Source of the DNA: Pontibacillus yanchengensis
GTDB taxonomy: Bacteria; Bacillota; Bacilli; Bacillales; BH030062
Direction of reading: 5' to 3'
Length of the DNA: 64,000 nt
Assembly: GCF_009856295.1 (NCBI RefSeq)
Contig: NZ_WMEU01000002.1
Location: forward strand, 62,001-126,000
The notes under the pieces are model-generated. The model was not told where the DNA came from, did no database searches, and worked only from the letters and a program-made list of their open reading frames with translations. Below are positions 33,003-43,273 of the stretch, in pieces; the stretch's first letter is position 1, and the number at the start of each line of letters is the position of its first letter. A program made the position numbers and the translations under genes.

Positions 33003-33180
33003 ATAAAGTATTGTGGCTACGTCCAGTTCACCGCTCTTCGTGTTTCCTTTATCTCATATAGATACAAGGGAGTTCTGGAGTAATGGAGGTAAATCGCTGC
33101 ATCGTGCAGCAACATTGAACCAACCCACGTCCTGTAGGCAGCAGTTTGTATGTCGCTAGCAGGGCGCTTGCGCTTTTTTT
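33003..33180. repeat. dispersed intergenic repeat, family A, internally deleted copy
   Basis: TGGCTACGTCCAG is joined almost directly to CGCTCTTCGTGTTTCCTTTATCTC, missing the central piece of about 60 bases. It then has the hairpin GCTGCATCGTGCAGC, ACCAACCCACGTCCTGTAGG and GGGCGCTTGCGCTTTTTT at the end. Confidence 0.8.
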
Positions 33181-33190
33181 ACACAAAATA

Positions 33191-33213
33191 AAACGTCTGG
33201 GGCCCCCAGACGT
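33191..33213 (-). terminator. terminator of the small minus-strand gene
   Basis: ACGTCTGGGG-C-CCCCAGACGT is a perfect 10-bp dyad; on the minus strand it is followed by TTTTATTTTG. Confidence 0.8.
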
Positions 33214-33231
33214 GCATCTATGTTTAAGAAA

Positions 33232-33426
33232 TCATTGAGCTTGTTTCTGTTTAGGTATAAACCAGCATCCGCTATCCGTTTCATCCATATACACGGGCAG
33301 GTTTTGGCGTTCTAGTTCTCGTTTGACTAGGCGGATGAGTTCTTTTGATTCAGCATATGCTGTTTGCCCGTTGACAATTCTTTGGATTTTATCCTCGACC
33401 AATCTTCTACGGTTCATGATAAGCAT
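33232..33426 (-). CDS. small conserved hypothetical protein, 64 aa
   Basis: This is a small charged protein with a helical first half (RRRLVEDKIQRIVNGQTAYAESKELIRLVKRELERQ) and a C-terminal beta-like part (VYMDETDSGCWFIPKQ). No membrane segment is seen. It lies between nrnA and ytrI and is followed by its own terminator on the minus strand, which supports expression. AGGGGTG lies seven bases before the ATG; a second ATG three codons later is possible. Function is unknown. Confidence 0.75.
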   Translation of the reverse strand: MLIMNRRRLVEDKIQRIVNGQTAYAESKELIRLVKRELERQNLPVYMDETDSGCWFIPKQKQAQ

Positions 33427-33530
33427 CTTCCCTCACCCCTTTCGTTGCAATACTTATCTTCATCTTTATTGTATAAAAGAACTACCAAAAAAGCTATCGT
33501 TTTCAGAATCTTTCACACATTGTTCATTAT

Positions 33531-34049
33531 TTACCTTTTGGTTGGAATAATATTAACTCCGATTTTTAGGTCTTGAGATAGGACAATTCGTTCCACCTTA
33601 AGTTCATATAGTAGATCGTCGATTTTGTACCGTTTATTTTCGATAGATGTATATAGGAGAGAGACGTTTTCAGATAAACTTGTTATACTTTTTCCAACTA
33701 AATCAGGAAGTTGCTCCTTGGTTAGTTCTCTTAGTTTATATACGGTGAGCCGGTCAATTGTGTGCTGACTGAGTAGCTTTTTTTCATTGAGGAATATGAT
33801 TTCAACAGAGTGTATTTTGATTTTCTCTTTCTGCTTTTCGTCTAATTCTTTTTTATCTTCACTAAGCATTGAGTATTGCTCTTCTAAATCATTTATGTCT
33901 TCTCTTAATTCCATGTTTTCTTTTATCCATCTTTCAACGTAAGTACCATACATGAAAAGAAAGACTGCGTATGCGATTATACCTCCTAGAAAAACTCCAG
34001 CTAAGAATCTCTGCCAATTCCTTTTCTTATAATATGGAGGAATATGCAT
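33531..34049 (-). CDS. ytrI: sporulation membrane protein YtrI
   Basis: This 172-residue protein begins MHIPPYYKKRNWQRF, with one N-terminal membrane helix (about residues 17-38, FLAGVFLGGIIAYAVFLFMYG) and a long coiled coil (about 45-105). B. subtilis YtrI is a sigmaE-controlled protein needed for efficient sporulation. An open frame extends nine codons further, but the chosen ATG is preceded by AGGAGGAAAT, and its A is shared with the ytrH stop codon (ATAATG), a translational coupling. Confidence 0.9.
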   Translation of the reverse strand: MHIPPYYKKRNWQRFLAGVFLGGIIAYAVFLFMYGTYVERWIKENMELREDINDLEEQYSMLSEDKKELDEKQKEKIKIHSVEIIFLNEKKLLSQHTIDRLTVYKLRELTKEQLPDLVGKSITSLSENVSLLYTSIENKRYKIDDLLYELKVERIVLSQDLKIGVNIIPTKR

Positions 34050-34384
34050 TATGTGATTTCCTCCTGTATAAGCCACTCAATAATGAGTAGTGCAGTCTGC
34101 ACGCCCCCCATGGCTGATATGATACAAACGATTTGTTTAAACATATCAATTGTGGATCCTTCAAAAAGTCCCTTCTCAAAAGTTGTAATCGCATCGAATG
34201 TACCTCCTATCGCTGCAACAATTGCCCAAATTCGTAAGCTTTTCGCCAGACGAGCTATATATGTGTAAGGGGCTTCTCCGGCTGCAAATGCCCCGATACT
34301 TCCAATTAGAGTGCCTCCAATCATAACCCCTAGTGCAATAAAATAATATTGAAAGATGGTTTCAAAAAAGCGTTGTTCTTCCAT
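34049..34384 (-). CDS. ytrH: sporulation membrane protein YtrH
   Basis: This 111-residue integral membrane protein has about three hydrophobic segments (residues 13-37, 48-66 and 83-104). It belongs to the YtrH family, co-transcribed with ytrI in sporulating Bacillus. The glycine-rich ALGVMIGGTLIGSIGAFAAGEAPY is characteristic. GGAGAGGG precedes the ATG. A CATACAAT, the ideal sigmaE -10, lies about 50 bases upstream on the minus strand, but I could not find a fitting -35. Confidence 0.9.
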   Translation of the reverse strand: MEEQRFFETIFQYYFIALGVMIGGTLIGSIGAFAAGEAPYTYIARLAKSLRIWAIVAAIGGTFDAITTFEKGLFEGSTIDMFKQIVCIISAMGGVQTALLIIEWLIQEEIT

Positions 34385-34612
34385 AATTGGACCCTCTCCT
34401 TAAGGTTTGTACATAAGTCCTTATTGTATGTCTATGGAAGGGGAGGGGGTGGTATGTCAAGGATTTCGTTCCATCTGTGTTACGAAGTAAAGGGGGGGGA
34501 GATGTAGGCTTGTCCATTTTTTGCCTAAAAAACGTGAGGTTCGTGTTTTCCTATTAGCATGCAGATACGCTATAATGAAACAATAATTAAACTTAGAGGC
34601 GGGAGAATCATT

Positions 34613-37600
34613 ATGGATTTTGTTCACTTACAGGTTCGAAGTGGATATAGTTTTATGAAAAGTACCAACACCATAGAAAAAGTTGTTGAACAAGCGAAAC
34701 AATATGGATATACCTCCCTTGCTCTTACTGATGAAGGTGTCATGTACGGAGCTATTTCGTTCTACCAAACCTGTAAGAAACACGGGATAAAACCGATTAT
34801 TGGGCTATCTGTGCCTATTTTTATAGATGAAGAACAGGTTGATGAGCTTGTTTTATTAGCTCAGGATCAGCAAGGTTATGAAAATCTTATGCAACTGAGT
34901 AGTTATGTTCAAATGTCAGAGGAATATGTAGAACGAAGAGAACTTTCACAGTACACTAAAGGTTGTATTGGCATTTTGCCTATCTATAACTCTCATTTAC
35001 AACCCTTCATCTTACATAATCAGCGTGATGAATTAAGTAAGGAGTTAGAACAGTGGAAGCATGTTATAGGACCTTCTGATTTTTATTTAGGTATAGAAGA
35101 CCATGGTTTAGAAGGGGAGAGGCACTTACAGGTAGCAATTGAACAAGTCTTACCAGCCATTGAAACCCCAATGGTTGCATTAAATGATGTTCGATATATA
35201 AAAGAAGACGATGCACTAGCTTATGATTGTTTACAGAGCATTCGTAAAAATGAACATTGGTCACAACAAATTGAAGATCATTCCATTAAGCATCGGCATC
35301 TTCGAAGTATGGAGGAAATGTACACTCTTTTTGGAGAGTGGTCTAAAGACCTACTTGAAAACACAAAAGTGATTGCTGATCGTTGTAATCTTGATCTGAT
35401 TTTGAATCGTATGATGCTTCCTGAATATCCTGTCCCACATGAAGTAAGTTCTGCAGATTATTTAAGGCAGCTTTGCGAAAAAGGATTAAAGCGTCGGTAC
35501 ACTTATCCAAATGAAGAAATCACATCAAGACTAAGCCATGAATTACAGGTCATTGAAACGATGGGATTCAGTGATTACTTTCTCATTGTTTGGGACTTTA
35601 TTACCTATGCCAAAAAACATAATATATCTACAGGACCAGGTCGTGGGTCTGCTGCTGGGTCACTCGTATCATACTTACTGGGGATTACAGAGGTCGATCC
35701 AATAGAGTATGATTTATTATTTGAACGTTTTTTAAATCCCGAACGTGTCTCTATGCCAGATATTGATATTGATTTTTCTGATGTGAAGAGAGATCAAGTT
35801 ATCCAGTACGTGATGAATAAATACGGTGCTGACCATGTCGCACAAATTATCACATTTGGTACATTTGGCGCTAGGTCGACTATCCGTGAATTAATTAAGG
35901 TGATGGGGGTAGACAATCAAGAAGCGAGTTACTTAATGAAATTCATACCCCAAACAACGTCACAATCCATTGTTCAGATTGTACAAGATTCTAAGGATTT
36001 ACAAGCATATATTCAACAATCACAAACATTAAAACGGCTATTCAAGATTGCTGCTAGACTTGAAGGACTTCCAAGGCACGCTTCTACACACGCAGCAGGG
36101 GTGATTATTAGTAAACAACCATTGATGAAGCATGTTGCACTAACGGAAGGACATGATAGTGTCCCGTTAACGCAATATGCTATGAATGAGTTAGAGACAA
36201 TTGGTCTATTAAAAATGGACTTCCTTGGTTTGCGTAACTTAACGTTAATCGAAAAGATGACACAGACTATTTATGAGAATGAGGGGAAAGACATTCAATT
36301 CAATCAAAAAGACATGGTTGATGAGAAGACATTTGCTTTACTAAGAAGTGGTAAAACTACTGGGATTTTTCAGCTCGAATCAAAAGGGATGAAAGATGTA
36401 TTAATGCAGTTACGACCTACTCACTTTGAGGATATTGTAGCTGTAAATGCGCTTTACCGACCTGGTCCAATGGAATATATTCCAACTTATATTCGAAGGA
36501 AGCACGGTAAAGAATCTGTATCATATCCACATCCCGACTTAGCCCCTATACTAGAAAAAACATATGGTGTATTAGTTTACCAGGAACAAATTATGCAAAT
36601 CGCGAACAAAATGGCTGGGTTTTCTTTAGGGCAGGCAGATTTATTAAGGAGAGCGGTAAGTAAAAAGCAACAGGATATGATGGCTGACCAAGAAAAAGCT
36701 TTTGTAGCTGGATGTAAGGAAAACGGGTACTCAAAAGAAGTTGGGGATCAACTTTATGAATGGATTGTACGTTTTTCAAACTATGGGTTCAACAGGAGCC
36801 ATGCTGTAGCATACAGTGTAATTTCCTATCAATTGGCTTTTTTAAAAGCCCATTACCCTGCGAGTTTCATGGCAAAATTAATGAGTACAGTTTCGTCAGA
36901 CAAAATATTAAGCTATCTTCGTGAAGCAAAGGAATTAGGAATTATTGTTCAACCACCATCTATTAATCAAAGCTTCGGCAAGTTTACCGTGGAAAATGGT
37001 CAAATTCGCATGGGGCTTGGTATGATTAAAGGGGTAGGGAGAAATGCGATTTTAGAAATCCTTCAAGCACGAAAGCAGAAGCCTTTTTTGAATCTATTTG
37101 ATTTTTGTAGACGTGTTTCTTTAAAAGTCATTAATCGTCAAGTACTGGAATCGTTAATTTTAGCTGGCTGTTTTGATGAAACGTTCGATAACCGTGCTTC
37201 TTTGTTGGCTAGCATTCAACATGCGATAGAGCAAGGAGAGCTATTTAGCGATATGAATGATCAGGAGTCCTTATTTGATGATGAGATAGAATTAGACGCT
37301 ACTTATGTAGAGTCAGAGCCGTTTGATATATTAAAACGCCTTTCATTTGAAAAAGAAGTGCTTGGTATGTATGTTTCCTCTCACCCTTTAGAATCCTATC
37401 GGTCCATGTTAAGAAGTTCAGGTTACCTTTCTTTGCAAGATGTATATAAATCTGTAAAGAAGAAACGACTCAAGGCAGCTGTAGTGGTAGAGGAAATCAA
37501 AACCATTCGTACTAAAAGAGGAGACCCTATGGCCTTTCTCACCTTTATAGATGAAAATTCAGAGATGGAAGCTGTCATTTTTCCAGACGTATTTCGAGAT

Positions 37601-37954
37601 GTGAAAAGATGGCTGGTAGAAGAAATGCTTGTTTTTATAGAGGGAAGAATAGAAGATAGGAACGGTAAACAACAATGGATTATCGAAAGTATTACCCCTT
37701 TTGATTCAGAGAGCTTACAAGGAGCTACACAACAAAGGTTATTTTTGAAAATAGAAGAAAGAGAATCAGACAGCATCACTCGCTCCATTAAAGTCATATC
37801 CAAACGTTATCCTGGAGAAGTTCCGATAATACTCTATTACGCTGTAAGGAAGGAGACATTTAAGTTAGCTCATGACTATTCGGTATCAGCAAACCGAGAA
37901 TCCATTGAACAGTTTAAAGAACTGTTAGGTGAAGCTAACGTTGTTCTAAAATGA
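34613..37954 (+). CDS. dnaE: DNA polymerase III alpha subunit DnaE
   Basis: This 1113-residue replicative C-family polymerase is, in Bacillus, the DnaE that extends primers on the lagging strand before handing over to PolC. The N-terminal PHP domain is at about residues 1-200 (VHLQVRSGYSFMKS, LALTDEGVMYG) and the palm has the catalytic aspartates in MPDIDIDFSD (D383, D385, D387). The YQEQIMQIA, GFNRSHAVAYSVISYQ fingers and the C-terminal OB fold (about 960-1040) are also present. The start with GAGGCGGG in front is preferred to an upstream in-frame ATG 18 codons earlier. It is in the same place as in B. subtilis. Confidence 0.96.
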   Translation: MDFVHLQVRSGYSFMKSTNTIEKVVEQAKQYGYTSLALTDEGVMYGAISFYQTCKKHGIKPIIGLSVPIFIDEEQVDELVLLAQDQQGYENLMQLSSYVQMSEEYVERRELSQYTKGCIGILPIYNSHLQPFILHNQRDELSKELEQWKHVIGPSDFYLGIEDHGLEGERHLQVAIEQVLPAIETPMVALNDVRYIKEDDALAYDCLQSIRKNEHWSQQIEDHSIKHRHLRSMEEMYTLFGEWSKDLLENTKVIADRCNLDLILNRMMLPEYPVPHEVSSADYLRQLCEKGLKRRYTYPNEEITSRLSHELQVIETMGFSDYFLIVWDFITYAKKHNISTGPGRGSAAGSLVSYLLGITEVDPIEYDLLFERFLNPERVSMPDIDIDFSDVKRDQVIQYVMNKYGADHVAQIITFGTFGARSTIRELIKVMGVDNQEASYLMKFIPQTTSQSIVQIVQDSKDLQAYIQQSQTLKRLFKIAARLEGLPRHASTHAAGVIISKQPLMKHVALTEGHDSVPLTQYAMNELETIGLLKMDFLGLRNLTLIEKMTQTIYENEGKDIQFNQKDMVDEKTFALLRSGKTTGIFQLESKGMKDVLMQLRPTHFEDIVAVNALYRPGPMEYIPTYIRRKHGKESVSYPHPDLAPILEKTYGVLVYQEQIMQIANKMAGFSLGQADLLRRAVSKKQQDMMADQEKAFVAGCKENGYSKEVGDQLYEWIVRFSNYGFNRSHAVAYSVISYQLAFLKAHYPASFMAKLMSTVSSDKILSYLREAKELGIIVQPPSINQSFGKFTVENGQIRMGLGMIKGVGRNAILEILQARKQKPFLNLFDFCRRVSLKVINRQVLESLILAGCFDETFDNRASLLASIQHAIEQGELFSDMNDQESLFDDEIELDATYVESEPFDILKRLSFEKEVLGMYVSSHPLESYRSMLRSSGYLSLQDVYKSVKKKRLKAAVVVEEIKTIRTKRGDPMAFLTFIDENSEMEAVIFPDVFRDVKRWLVEEMLVFIEGRIEDRNGKQQWIIESITPFDSESLQGATQQRLFLKIEERESDSITRSIKVISKRYPGEVPIILYYAVRKETFKLAHDYSVSANRESIEQFKELLGEANVVLK

Positions 37955-37971
37955 ACAACAAGTATCAATTG

Positions 37972-38010
37972 TAGAATAAAGCAATTCTTTTACATGCTTG
38001 CGTTATTCTA
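37972..38010 (+). terminator. hairpin after dnaE
   Basis: TAGAATAAAGCAA / TTGCGTTATTCTA is a long stem with one mismatch. The downstream tract is not T-rich, so termination may be weak. Confidence 0.5.
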
Positions 38011-38013
38011 TGC

Positions 38014-38041
38014 TTTACAAGCAAAAGCCATTTGTTATAAT
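38014..38041 (+). promoter_or_regulatory. sigmaA promoter of the malic enzyme-accDA operon
   Basis: TTTACA and a perfect TATAAT with TG extension (TGTTATAAT) are separated by 16 bases. The predicted start is at about 38048. Confidence 0.75.
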
Positions 38042-38051
38042 GAAGTAGATT

Positions 38052-38066
38052 AGTGGTCAGACCACT
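38052..38066. promoter_or_regulatory. FadR/GntR-type operator
   Basis: AGTGGTC-A-GACCACT is a perfect 15-bp palindrome. Its core TGGTCAGACCA has the TGGTCNGACCA form recognised by FadR-subfamily GntR repressors. It lies at about +5 to +19 relative to the predicted start, a blocking position, and a GntR regulator is encoded as the second gene of the operon. Confidence 0.75.
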
Positions 38067-38125
38067 TAACGCCAATAATTATAAATAATATAAATACTCT
38101 TTATTCATAAAAGGAGCGGATTTCT

Positions 38126-39364
38126 TTGTCAAACATTCGCGAAGAGGCACTACATATGCATCGTGTTCATAAAGGTAAATTAGCTACTCATTCTAAGGTA
38201 CCTGTGAGAAATAAGAAAGATTTAAGTTTAGCTTATTCACCTGGTGTGGCTGAACCTTGTAAAGAAATATACGAACATAAGGAATCTGTATATGATTACA
38301 CAATGAAGGGAAATATGGTAGCAGTTGTAAGTGATGGTTCTGCTGTTTTGGGCTTAGGGAATATTGGGGCGGAAGCCTCTTTGCCAGTTATGGAAGGAAA
38401 GGCTGCTTTGTTCAAGAGCTTTGCTGGTGTGGACGCCTTCCCAATTTGTTTAAGTACTAATGACATCGAACAAATTGTACAAACAGTTAAATTGATGGAA
38501 CCAACGTTTGGAGGAGTGAATCTTGAAGATATTGCCGCTCCAAATTGCTTTATTATAGAAGAACGTTTGAAGAAAGAAACTAACATACCTATTTTTCATG
38601 ATGATCAGCATGGAACAGCCATAGTAACTGTTGCTGCATTAATGAACGCTCTGAAACTTTCAGGGAAAAAATGGTCAGATATAAAAGTGGTAGCGAATGG
38701 TGCTGGAGCTGCCGGTATTGCTATTATTAAACTTTTATATCATTTCGGAGTGCGTGACATTATCATGTGTGATTCTAAAGGTGCCATTTTTGAAGGGCGT
38801 AGTTATGGTATGAATGGTATTAAAGATGAAATCGCCAAAATGACGAATAAGGACCGACAAGAAGGAAAGCTAGAAGATATGATGGATGGGGCAGATGTGT
38901 TTGTAGGTGTTTCTGTTGGAGGGTTATTATCCAAGGAAATGGTCCAAAATATGAATGATGACCCTATTATATTTGCCATGGCCAATCCAGAACCTGAAAT
39001 TATGCCAGACGACGCTAAAGAAGCTGGTGCCAGTGTTATTGGTACGGGCCGTTCTGACTTTCCGAACCAAGTAAATAACGTATTAGCCTTCCCCGGAATC
39101 TTCCGTGGAGCACTAGATGTAAGAGCTACGAGAATTAATGAAAAAATGAAAATTGCAGCTGCAGAAGCAATTGCATCTCTAGTAAGTGAAGAGGAACTTA
39201 ATGCTGACTATGTCATCCCAGCACCTTTTGATCCTCGAGTAGCACCTGCTGTAGCAGCTAGTGTTGCTAAAGCCGCAATGGATTCCGGTGTTGCACGTCA
39301 CCATGTCGATCCTGAAGACGTAGCTGAGAAAACAAGACAGCTTGCATTAATCGATGAATCCTAA
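38126..39364 (+). CDS. ytsJ: NAD(P)-dependent malic enzyme (YtsJ-like)
   Basis: This 412-residue malic enzyme of the short bacterial type oxidatively decarboxylates malate to pyruvate, giving NAD(P)H. The N-terminal SLAYSPGVAEPCKEI, catalytic KGNMVAVVSDGSAVLGLGNIG, metal-binding FHDDQHGTAIV and the dinucleotide loop NGAGAAGIAIIKLL are intact. The closest B. subtilis counterpart, YtsJ, prefers NADP; supplying NADPH next to acetyl-CoA carboxylase would fit fatty acid synthesis. The TTG start has AAAGGAGCGG at good spacing and matches the family start. It is the first gene behind the FadR-type operator. Confidence 0.94.
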   Translation: MSNIREEALHMHRVHKGKLATHSKVPVRNKKDLSLAYSPGVAEPCKEIYEHKESVYDYTMKGNMVAVVSDGSAVLGLGNIGAEASLPVMEGKAALFKSFAGVDAFPICLSTNDIEQIVQTVKLMEPTFGGVNLEDIAAPNCFIIEERLKKETNIPIFHDDQHGTAIVTVAALMNALKLSGKKWSDIKVVANGAGAAGIAIIKLLYHFGVRDIIMCDSKGAIFEGRSYGMNGIKDEIAKMTNKDRQEGKLEDMMDGADVFVGVSVGGLLSKEMVQNMNDDPIIFAMANPEPEIMPDDAKEAGASVIGTGRSDFPNQVNNVLAFPGIFRGALDVRATRINEKMKIAAAEAIASLVSEEELNADYVIPAPFDPRVAPAVAASVAKAAMDSGVARHHVDPEDVAEKTRQLALIDES

Positions 39365-39398
39365 TTCAAGGATTTGATGGAAGGAGTGATCCTAATCA

Positions 39399-40028
39399 GT
39401 GACAATGCCATCTAAATCCAAAGTGTATGAAGAGGTATTGAAAGAGCTCCGTCGCTTTATTGAAGAACAAGGATTATCTCCGGGAGATAAGCTTCCCTCA
39501 GAACGAGAGCTAGCTGAAAGATTAAACGCTGGCCGCTCTTCTGTAAGGGAAGCTTTGCGTGCAATGGAGCTTCTTGGTCTTATTGAAACAAGAAGAGGTG
39601 AAGGGACGTTTCTTAGTTCTTATCAGCCGTATCATATGGTCGAGATTCTGTCAGCATTCATCCTACAAGAGGCTAAAACGAAAGAAAATCTCAAAACTAC
39701 CAAACAGCTAATAGAAAAAGAAGCGTTAAAGATAGCAAAACAACATTTAACAGAATACGACTATGAAGTGTTACAATATAAAGTTAATCAGTTTGAACCA
39801 GGGACTGAGACATTTCATTATGATTTTTTCTATACCATTTTCGATGTAGGAGAAAATCAATTGCTAATGAAAATATGGAGGCTCATGGAAGAGTTTTCAC
39901 GTACATTTCATAAGCCAGCCTACGATATAAATCTTTATAAACGTTTAGTGCAAGCCCTCTATGACCAAGATGATATCCAAATAGAAACACTAAGCCAGCA
40001 ACTCTATCAGGAGAAATTGTCGAAATAA
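39399..40028 (+). CDS. GntR-family regulator, FadR subfamily
   Basis: This 209-residue protein has an N-terminal winged HTH (about residues 5-75: GDKLPSERELAERLNAGRSSVREALRAMELLGLIETRRGEGTFL) and a C-terminal helical FCD-like effector domain that seems short. It lies between the malic enzyme and accD with gaps of 34 and 85 bases, so it is part of the operon and probably controls it through the palindrome at the operon promoter. The effector might be an acyl-CoA or organic acid; this is a guess from context. The GTG start has AAGGAGTG 11 bases upstream. Confidence 0.88.
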   Translation: MTMPSKSKVYEEVLKELRRFIEEQGLSPGDKLPSERELAERLNAGRSSVREALRAMELLGLIETRRGEGTFLSSYQPYHMVEILSAFILQEAKTKENLKTTKQLIEKEALKIAKQHLTEYDYEVLQYKVNQFEPGTETFHYDFFYTIFDVGENQLLMKIWRLMEEFSRTFHKPAYDINLYKRLVQALYDQDDIQIETLSQQLYQEKLSK

Positions 40029-40113
40029 AATAGACATCGTTCTACAACACTTTTACCGTACAATAGCTAAAGTAGGATAGAAAGGCTCTATTTGTTTTAA
40101 AGGAGGAATCCCC

Positions 40114-40974
40114 TTGCTTAAAGACTTTTTTAGCAAGAAGAAAAAATATGCATCGATTCCAAGGGAAGAAGCTAAACAAGATATTCCTGAAGGCTTAATG
40201 CAAAAATGTCCAGATTGTCATAAAATCTTCTATCGAAAAGAATTGAAAAAAAACTTAAATGTATGCCCAAATTGCGAATATCATCATCAAATGACAGCTT
40301 ATGAGAGAATTGACAGCTTGTTTGATGAAGGTACTTTCGAAGAATGGGATCAAGAAATTATATCTGAGAACCCTTTAGGATTCCCTGAGTATTTAGAGAA
40401 GTTAGAGAAAGATCGTAAGAAGACAGGATTAAATGAAGCCGTCGTAACAGGTAAAGCAACTATGGAAGGAATGGAAACAGCGTTTGCTGTCATGGATTCT
40501 CGTTTTCGCATGGGAAGCATGGGATCTGCGGTCGGCGAAAAGATTGCTAGAGCCGTTGAGCGGGCCAGAGAACTACATATTCCCTTCATTATCTTTACTG
40601 CTAGTGGTGGAGCACGTATGCAGGAAGGCGTTTTGAGTTTGATGCAAATGTCCAAGACATCTATTGCAATTCAACGTTTTAATGAAGCTGGAGGATTAAT
40701 GATTTCTGTGATGACCCACCCAACGACAGGTGGCGTTTCGGCTAGTTTCGCCTCAATCGGTGATTATAATTTCGCAGAACCAGGCGCTTTGATAGGATTT
40801 GCAGGACGTCGTATTATTGAACAAACAATTCGTGAGGAATTGCCTGAGGATTTCCAGACTGCAGAATTTTTATTAAAGCATGGACAACTTGATCAGGTTA
40901 TTCCACGACATGATATGAAAGATGTTTTATCAACTCTTCTAGACCTTCATGCAGAAGGGAGTAAGCCATCATGA
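40114..40974 (+). CDS. accD: acetyl-CoA carboxylase carboxyltransferase subunit beta
   Basis: This 286-residue protein begins with the AccD four-cysteine zinc ribbon (CPDCHK...CPNCEY, about residues 31-53), followed by the crotonase-like carboxyltransferase domain with [12 protein letters not shown] and [16 protein letters not shown], which binds acetyl-CoA together with AccA. The enzyme carboxylates acetyl-CoA to malonyl-CoA for fatty acid synthesis. The TTG start follows AAAGGAGG. Its stop overlaps the accA start (ATGA), ensuring coupled translation. Confidence 0.95.
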   Translation: MLKDFFSKKKKYASIPREEAKQDIPEGLMQKCPDCHKIFYRKELKKNLNVCPNCEYHHQMTAYERIDSLFDEGTFEEWDQEIISENPLGFPEYLEKLEKDRKKTGLNEAVVTGKATMEGMETAFAVMDSRFRMGSMGSAVGEKIARAVERARELHIPFIIFTASGGARMQEGVLSLMQMSKTSIAIQRFNEAGGLMISVMTHPTTGGVSASFASIGDYNFAEPGALIGFAGRRIIEQTIREELPEDFQTAEFLLKHGQLDQVIPRHDMKDVLSTLLDLHAEGSKPS

Positions 40975-41936
40975 AACAAAAACAAGTTTTAGAGTTTGAA
41001 AAACCAGTCATGGAGCTTCGTGAGAAAATTGCTGAACTGAAAGAATTCACAAGTGAAAGTGACATGGATTTAACAGATGAAATTCGGACACTAGAAGCTC
41101 GATTAGTTAAGGTTGAAGAAGATGTTTATGGAAACATGAAGCCATGGGACCGTGTTCAGATGGCTCGTCATAGCGAACGTCCCACAACACTAGATTATAT
41201 TCATGAATTGTTTACGGATTTCCTTGAATTTCACGGAGATCGGTTATATGGGGACGATGAAGCTATTGTAGCAGGGATAGCGAAATATAATGAGCAACCA
41301 GTTACGGTAATAGGCCATCAACGTGGCAAGGATACAAAAGAAAATATTCGTCGTAACTTCGGTATGCCTCACCCTGAAGGATACCGTAAAGCTTTGCGCC
41401 ATATGAAACAAGCAGAGAAGTTTAACCGTCCGATTGTTTGTTTTATTGATACAAAGGGTGCTTATCCAGGTAAAGCTGCTGAAGAAAGAGGCCAAAGTGA
41501 AGCCATCGCTCGTAATCTTATGGAAATGGCGGGGCTTAAAGTACCTGTTATTTGTTTCGTAATCGGTGAAGGTGGTAGTGGTGGAGCACTAGGTCTTGGA
41601 GTAGGAGACCGGATTCACATGCTTGAGAACTCAACTTATTCTGTTATCTCTCCTGAAGGGGCAGCCGCCTTATTATGGAAGGATTCTGGTCAAGCTCAAA
41701 AAGCTGCAGAAACGATGATGATTACGTCTTATGATCTTAAAACTTTAGAAGTTATAGATGAAATAATTCCAGAGATTAAAGGTGGAGCACACCGTGATGT
41801 GAAAACGCAAGCTACCTATATTGCTCCAGTACTTGACCAATCTCTCAAGTATTTAAAAAGTTTAACAACAGAGGAATTACTTGAGGAAAGATGGGAAAAG
41901 TATAAAAAGATTGGTTCCTACACTACGGATTTATAA
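40971..41936 (+). CDS. accA: acetyl-CoA carboxylase carboxyltransferase subunit alpha
   Basis: This 321-residue partner of AccD has an N-terminal coiled coil ([20 protein letters not shown]) and a crotonase-fold domain with [38 protein letters not shown] and [12 protein letters not shown]. It binds carboxybiotin carrier protein and, with AccD, forms the heterotetramer. It is the last gene of the operon and is followed by a terminator. Biotin carboxylase and carrier genes are not in the window, as in B. subtilis. Confidence 0.96.
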   Translation: MKQKQVLEFEKPVMELREKIAELKEFTSESDMDLTDEIRTLEARLVKVEEDVYGNMKPWDRVQMARHSERPTTLDYIHELFTDFLEFHGDRLYGDDEAIVAGIAKYNEQPVTVIGHQRGKDTKENIRRNFGMPHPEGYRKALRHMKQAEKFNRPIVCFIDTKGAYPGKAAEERGQSEAIARNLMEMAGLKVPVICFVIGEGGSGGALGLGVGDRIHMLENSTYSVISPEGAAALLWKDSGQAQKAAETMMITSYDLKTLEVIDEIIPEIKGGAHRDVKTQATYIAPVLDQSLKYLKSLTTEELLEERWEKYKKIGSYTTDL

Positions 41937-41950
41937 AATGAGCAACACCT

Positions 41951-41986
41951 GAGCGTGCAATTGAAACTTGCACGCCTCTTTAGTTT
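41951..41986 (+). terminator. accA terminator
   Basis: GAGCGTGCAA / TTGCACGCCTC is a stem with a 7-base loop followed by TTTAGTTTT. Confidence 0.85.
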
Positions 41987-42155
41987 TACATAACAAGAGG
42001 GAATATTTTTATAGACCAATGTATGAAGAAAATCTTTTAGCAATAAATACTTCCTTTAGTGATATCCCCTAAATGATTTAAAGTCATTAAGCGCTTGCAT
42101 TTATTTTTTCTGAAGATTAATGAAGTTCTAACTTTTGTTGATTGATGGTTTATGG

Positions 42156-42184
42156 TTGTCAAATAAAGCGTTTAGCATTATCTT
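42156..42184 (+). promoter_or_regulatory. sigmaA promoter of pfkA-pyk
   Basis: TTGTCA and TATCTT are separated by 17 bases, about 55 bases before pfkA. A partly palindromic TTAAGCGCTTGCAT at 42088 is only a weak cre match (three mismatches). Confidence 0.55.
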
Positions 42185-42241
42185 TGAATGGGGAGAGAAC
42201 AATTAGAAGAATGACAATGATATAGTTCAATGAGGTGATGA

Positions 42242-43204
<963 letters not shown>

Positions 43205-43273
43205 GACATCCTCAAGACTGTGGGAACGATCTCAGTTTACAATGTAATATATGGATGAGGAGGATATAAGAAT

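Noticed and set aside
34385..34440. sigmaE promoter for ytrH
   Set aside because: CATACAAT on the minus strand is an ideal -10, but no -35 lies at the right spacing, so it is not listed as a promoter.
42088..42102. cre site upstream of pfkA
   Set aside because: TTAAGCGCTTGCAT has three mismatches to the consensus and lies 60-70 bases before the promoter without a known parallel.
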